A stretch of DNA of 64,000 nucleotides. Origin: Amycolatopsis rifamycinica (GTDB taxonomy: Bacteria > Actinomycetota > Actinomycetes > Mycobacteriales > Pseudonocardiaceae). How positions within the stretch are numbered: the first letter of the stretch is position 1; each line of letters starts with the position of its first letter. The DNA is taken from positions 62,001-126,000 of the forward strand of contig NZ_JMQI01000021.1 in NCBI RefSeq assembly GCF_000695625.1, given 5' to 3'. Shown here piece after piece: positions 60,993 through 64,000 of the stretch. The notes under the pieces were generated by a model that was not told the origin of the DNA, did not search any database, and was given only the letters and a program-made list of their open reading frames with translations. The position numbers and the translations under genes are program-made.

Positions 60993-63920
60993 GTGCGCCT
61001 GTCCTTCTTCCGCCGTGCCCTCGTCCCGGCGGTGGCCGCGACCCTGCTGCTGGCCCCGTCGCCGGCGCTCGCGGCGCCGCCACCGCCGTTCCGCGATCCG
61101 GCGCTGCCCCTGGCCGTCCGGATCGACGACCTGCTGTCCCGGTTGACGGCGGACGAGAAGATCTCGCTGCTGCACCAGTACCAACCGGCCATCCCGCGGC
61201 TCGGCATCGGCGTCTTCAAGACCGGCACCGAAGCCCTGCACGGCGTCGCGTGGTCGACGGACTACGACAACTCCGGTGCCGTGGTGAAAGCCGACGGCAC
61301 GGTGTTCCCGCAGGCCATCGGCCTGGCCAGCACCTGGGACCCGGCGCTGGTGAAGCAGGTGGGCGCGGCCGTCGGGCAGGAGGCGCGCGGCTTCAACGCC
61401 CGCAACCCGACCCTGTGGGGCCTCAACCTGTGGGCGCCGGTGGTGAACCTGCTGCGCGACCCGCGGTGGGGGCGCAACGAAGAGGGCTACTCCGAAGATC
61501 CGTACCTGACCGGCGAGTTCGCGATCGCCTACGGCCGCGGCATGCAGGGTGACGACCCGCGGTACCTGCAGGCCGCCCCGACGCTGAAGCACTTCCTGGC
61601 CTACAACAACGAGGTCAACCGCGACACCACCAGCTCATCGGTGCCGCCGAAGATCCTGCACGACTACGACGAGCAGGCGTTCAAGATCCCGCTGCAGGCC
61701 GGTGCGGCCAACGCCGTCATGCCGTCGTACAACCTGGTCAACGGCCGGCCCAACCACGTGAGCCCGGACCTCGACGGCAAGCTGCGGCAGTGGGCGCCGC
61801 AGGACATCGCCGTCGTCAGCGACGCCGGCGCGCCCTCCAACCTGGTCAACTCGGAGAAGTACTACGCCACCAAGGCCGAGGGGGACGCGGCGGCCATCAA
61901 GGCGGGCCTCGACAGCTTCACCGACAACGACACCGACGGCTCGATCACCGTCGCCGCGGTCAAGGAGGCGCTGAACAAGGGCCTGCTGACCATGGCCGAC
62001 GTCGAGAACGCCGACCGCCACCTGCTGTCGCTGCGGTTCCGGCTCGGCGAGTTCGACCCGCCGGGGCGCAACCCGTACGCGAAGATCACCCCGGCCGTCA
62101 TCGGCTCGCCCGAGCACCGGGCACTGGCGCGCAAGACCGCCGCCGAACAGATGGTGCTGCTGCGCAACAACGGTGGCGCGCTGCCGCTCGACGCCGCGCG
62201 GAACAAGAAGATCGCGGTCGTCGGCCCGCTCTCGGACACGTTGTACGAAGATTGGTACGCCGGCGCGATGCAGTACAAGGTCACGCCGCTGCAGGGCATC
62301 AAGGAACGGCTCGGCTCGGCGGGCACGGTCGCGTCGTCCGAAGGCGTCGACCGGATCGCCCTGAAGGACCTGTCCACCGGCCGGTACCTGACCGCGCCCG
62401 CCACCACCGGCAAGGTGACCGCGGGCGGGACCGTCGCGGGCACCGCGGAGTCCTTCGACGTCTACGACTGGGGCGCGGGCAAGAACACGCTGCGCGCGGC
62501 CGCGAACGGCAAGTTCCTCAGCTACTCCGGCGGCGCGCTGGTGAACGACGTCGACCAGCCGGCCGGCTGGTTCGTGCAGCAGCAGCTGAAGCTCGACGCC
62601 CAGCCCGACGGCAGCTACGTGCTCGAGTACGCGGGCAACGAGGTGAACGAGCCGTGGTTCGGCCCGAACAAGTTCGCCGTCGTCGGTGCCGACGGGGTCC
62701 TGACGATCTCCGCCCCGGACGCCGCGCACGCGACGAAGTTCGGCCGGGACGTGCTGACCAGCGGCGTCGGCAGCGCGGTCGCCGCCGCCAAGGACGCGGA
62801 CACCGCGGTGGTCGTGGTCGGCAGCATGCCGTTCATCAACGGCCGCGAGGCCAACGACCGCACGAGCACCGAGCTCGCCCCGGCGCAGCGCGCGCTGATC
62901 GAGGCGGTGCGGAAGGCCAACCCGCACACCGTCGTCGTGGTGGAGAACAGCTACCCGACGACCGGCTGGGACACGCTGCCGGTGCCGGGCATCCTCTGGA
63001 CCAGCCACGCCGGGCAGGAAACCGGGCACGCGGTCGCCGACGTGCTCTTCGGCGACAAGGACCCGGGCGGGCGGCTGACGCAGACCTGGTACGCCTCCGA
63101 CGCCGGGCTGCCGAGCATCCTGGACTACGACATCGCCAAGACCGGGATGACCTACCAGTACTACCGCGGGAAGCCGCTGTTCCCGTTCGGCTACGGGCTG
63201 AGCTACACCAGCTTCCGCTACGCCAACGTGCGCACGTCCCAGGCGGACGGGAAGATCCGGGTCAGCGTCGACGTGACGAACACCGGCGCCCGCAGCGGGT
63301 CCGACGTCGTCCAGCTCTACTCGAAGAACGCCGGCGTGCAGCGGTTGCGGGACTTCTCGAAGCTGACCCTGGCGCCGAAGGAGACCCGCACGGTGCGGTT
63401 CGAGGTGCCGGTGGCGGACCTGGCGACCTGGGACGTCTCCCGCGAACGGTCCGTGGTGGCGGCGGGGGTGTACGAGTTCTCGGTGGGGCGCAACGCCGCC
63501 GAGCTCTCGGCGCCGCGGCCGGTCTTCGTGCCGGGGGAGCGGGCCCTGCCCCGCGACCTGAGCCGTCCGACCCAGGCGCAGAACTTCGACGACTACTCCG
63601 GGACGACGTTGACGGACACCTCGAAGGTTTCGGGGACCTCGGTCGCCGGCGTGGCCGGCAGCTGGGTGGCGTACCGCAATGTGGCGTTGACCGGCCCCGC
63701 GCGGTTCTCCGCCTCGGTCTCCGCGACCGCGTCGTCGCACGTCACGGTCCGCCTGGACTCGCCGACCGGCCGGGTGCTGGGCACGGCCCCGGTGTCCTCG
63801 ACCGGCGACCGGTACGCCTACGCGACGGTGACGGCGGCCCTGGCCAAGGCGACCGGACGGCACGACGTGTACCTGACGTTCGACGGCCCGGTGAACGTGG
63901 CGACGTTCTCGCTGCGGTGA
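60993..63920 (+). CDS. Secreted GH3 glycosidase with inserted beta-trefoil-like domain
   Basis: A 975-residue exported enzyme. The Sec signal peptide ends at ALA-AP near residue 28. The GH3 (alpha/beta)8 domain has the nucleophile D277 in VVSDAGAP; the lysine-histidine motif is KHFLAYNNE. The second GH3 domain is interrupted at about residues 451-590 by a stretch with fascin/ricin-like repeats (LKDLSTGRYLTAP; LRAAANGKFLSYSGG), where other family members carry PA14. A fibronectin-III-like domain (near 745-850) and a C-terminal CBM6-like domain (about 860-975) follow. Probably a beta-xylosidase or beta-glucosidase acting outside the cell. GTG 60993 has GGAGG 7 bases upstream. Confidence 0.9.
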   Translation: MRLSFFRRALVPAVAATLLLAPSPALAAPPPPFRDPALPLAVRIDDLLSRLTADEKISLLHQYQPAIPRLGIGVFKTGTEALHGVAWSTDYDNSGAVVKADGTVFPQAIGLASTWDPALVKQVGAAVGQEARGFNARNPTLWGLNLWAPVVNLLRDPRWGRNEEGYSEDPYLTGEFAIAYGRGMQGDDPRYLQAAPTLKHFLAYNNEVNRDTTSSSVPPKILHDYDEQAFKIPLQAGAANAVMPSYNLVNGRPNHVSPDLDGKLRQWAPQDIAVVSDAGAPSNLVNSEKYYATKAEGDAAAIKAGLDSFTDNDTDGSITVAAVKEALNKGLLTMADVENADRHLLSLRFRLGEFDPPGRNPYAKITPAVIGSPEHRALARKTAAEQMVLLRNNGGALPLDAARNKKIAVVGPLSDTLYEDWYAGAMQYKVTPLQGIKERLGSAGTVASSEGVDRIALKDLSTGRYLTAPATTGKVTAGGTVAGTAESFDVYDWGAGKNTLRAAANGKFLSYSGGALVNDVDQPAGWFVQQQLKLDAQPDGSYVLEYAGNEVNEPWFGPNKFAVVGADGVLTISAPDAAHATKFGRDVLTSGVGSAVAAAKDADTAVVVVGSMPFINGREANDRTSTELAPAQRALIEAVRKANPHTVVVVENSYPTTGWDTLPVPGILWTSHAGQETGHAVADVLFGDKDPGGRLTQTWYASDAGLPSILDYDIAKTGMTYQYYRGKPLFPFGYGLSYTSFRYANVRTSQADGKIRVSVDVTNTGARSGSDVVQLYSKNAGVQRLRDFSKLTLAPKETRTVRFEVPVADLATWDVSRERSVVAAGVYEFSVGRNAAELSAPRPVFVPGERALPRDLSRPTQAQNFDDYSGTTLTDTSKVSGTSVAGVAGSWVAYRNVALTGPARFSASVSATASSHVTVRLDSPTGRVLGTAPVSSTGDRYAYATVTAALAKATGRHDVYLTFDGPVNVATFSLR

Positions 63921-63927
63921 CGCGGAC

Positions 63928-64000
63928 CTAGGGCTTCCGGCCCAGGCCCGCGTACGGGAGGGAGTTGATCGACGGGTCGTCGGCCATGTCGCCGACGCCC
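63928..64000 (-). CDS. Partial gene, C-terminus only
   Basis: The last 23 residues before a TAG stop read GVGDMADDPSINSLPYAGLG then RKP, in a minus-strand frame that runs off the end of the window. Codon use looks coding and the gene is convergent with GH3, 7 bases from its stop. I do not recognise the family. Confidence 0.6.
   Translation of the reverse strand, partial: GVGDMADDPSINSLPYAGLGRKP

Overview
The window is high-GC chromosomal DNA (about 70% G+C, frequent GTG starts, many ATGA/GTGA gene overlaps) from an actinobacterium. The gene set (mim/prm-type alkane monooxygenase, SsuR-like ROK regulator, AfsR-type regulator, DUF222-HNH gene, stress-type GGGTA promoters) fits a Pseudonocardiaceae member such as Amycolatopsis; this assignment is inference. 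I saw no rRNA, tRNA, CRISPR array, prophage or complete insertion sequence.

Region 1 (about 0-15.6 kb, with an outpost at 29.1-30.5 kb) is a stress-gene island: SRPBCC proteins, a YihY/BrkB membrane protein, topoisomerase IB, DUF1360, a FAD/Rieske oxidoreductase, an ATP-grasp protein, a CDGSH protein, a haem-oxygenase-like oxidase with a YbdK-type carboxylate-amine ligase, a second frameshifted ligase, a STAS protein, a hemerythrin, a PLP decarboxylase, an M20 hydrolase, DUF3140 and DUF2945. Many of these genes are preceded by a promoter of the form G(G)TTT-N15-17-GGGTA, the signature of SigB/SigF-family stress sigma factors. Several of these promoters lie only 8-10 bases before the start codon, which predicts leaderless mRNAs.

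Region 2 (15.6-21.8 kb) is a sulfonate/organosulfur acquisition operon (binding protein, ATPase, permease, flavin monooxygenase, TauD-like dioxygenase) with 4-base overlaps throughout, next to a ROK regulator resembling SsuR. Region 3 (21.9-35.4 kb) is a mixed set: ArsR-SRPBCC pair, WYL regulator, epoxide hydrolase, 1000-residue AfsR-type regulator with a FAD monooxygenase, methyltransferase, HIT protein, PucR regulator facing a secreted beta-propeller protein, and MarR-DUF5655 facing a DUF4142 protein.

Region 4 (35.5-46.6 kb) is a complete propane/acetone-type binuclear-iron monooxygenase locus. A divergent MimR-like activator faces a small unknown ORF bracketed by two near-identical palindromes, followed by hydroxylase large subunit, reductase, small subunit, coupling protein, TIM-barrel amidohydrolase, DUF59 protein, alcohol dehydrogenase and a dedicated GroEL. 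The logical route is alkane or ketone oxidation to an alcohol and then dehydrogenation, with the chaperonin folding the hydroxylase.

Region 5 (46.6-54.6 kb) holds a membrane protein, a GNAT-TetR pair with three ATGAC-N4-GTCAT palindromes, a second epoxide hydrolase, a DUF222-HNH gene with a following 0.7 kb stretch without a supportable gene, a MarR-GST operon, a YceI protein and a small pentapeptide-like membrane protein. Region 6 (54.6-64 kb) is a hemicellulose-sugar locus: GH31 glycosidase, three ABC transporter genes and a LacI regulator on the minus strand, divergent from a secreted GH3 glycosidase. The intergenic region is dense in CGAA/TTCG half-sites. The window ends inside one more minus-strand gene.
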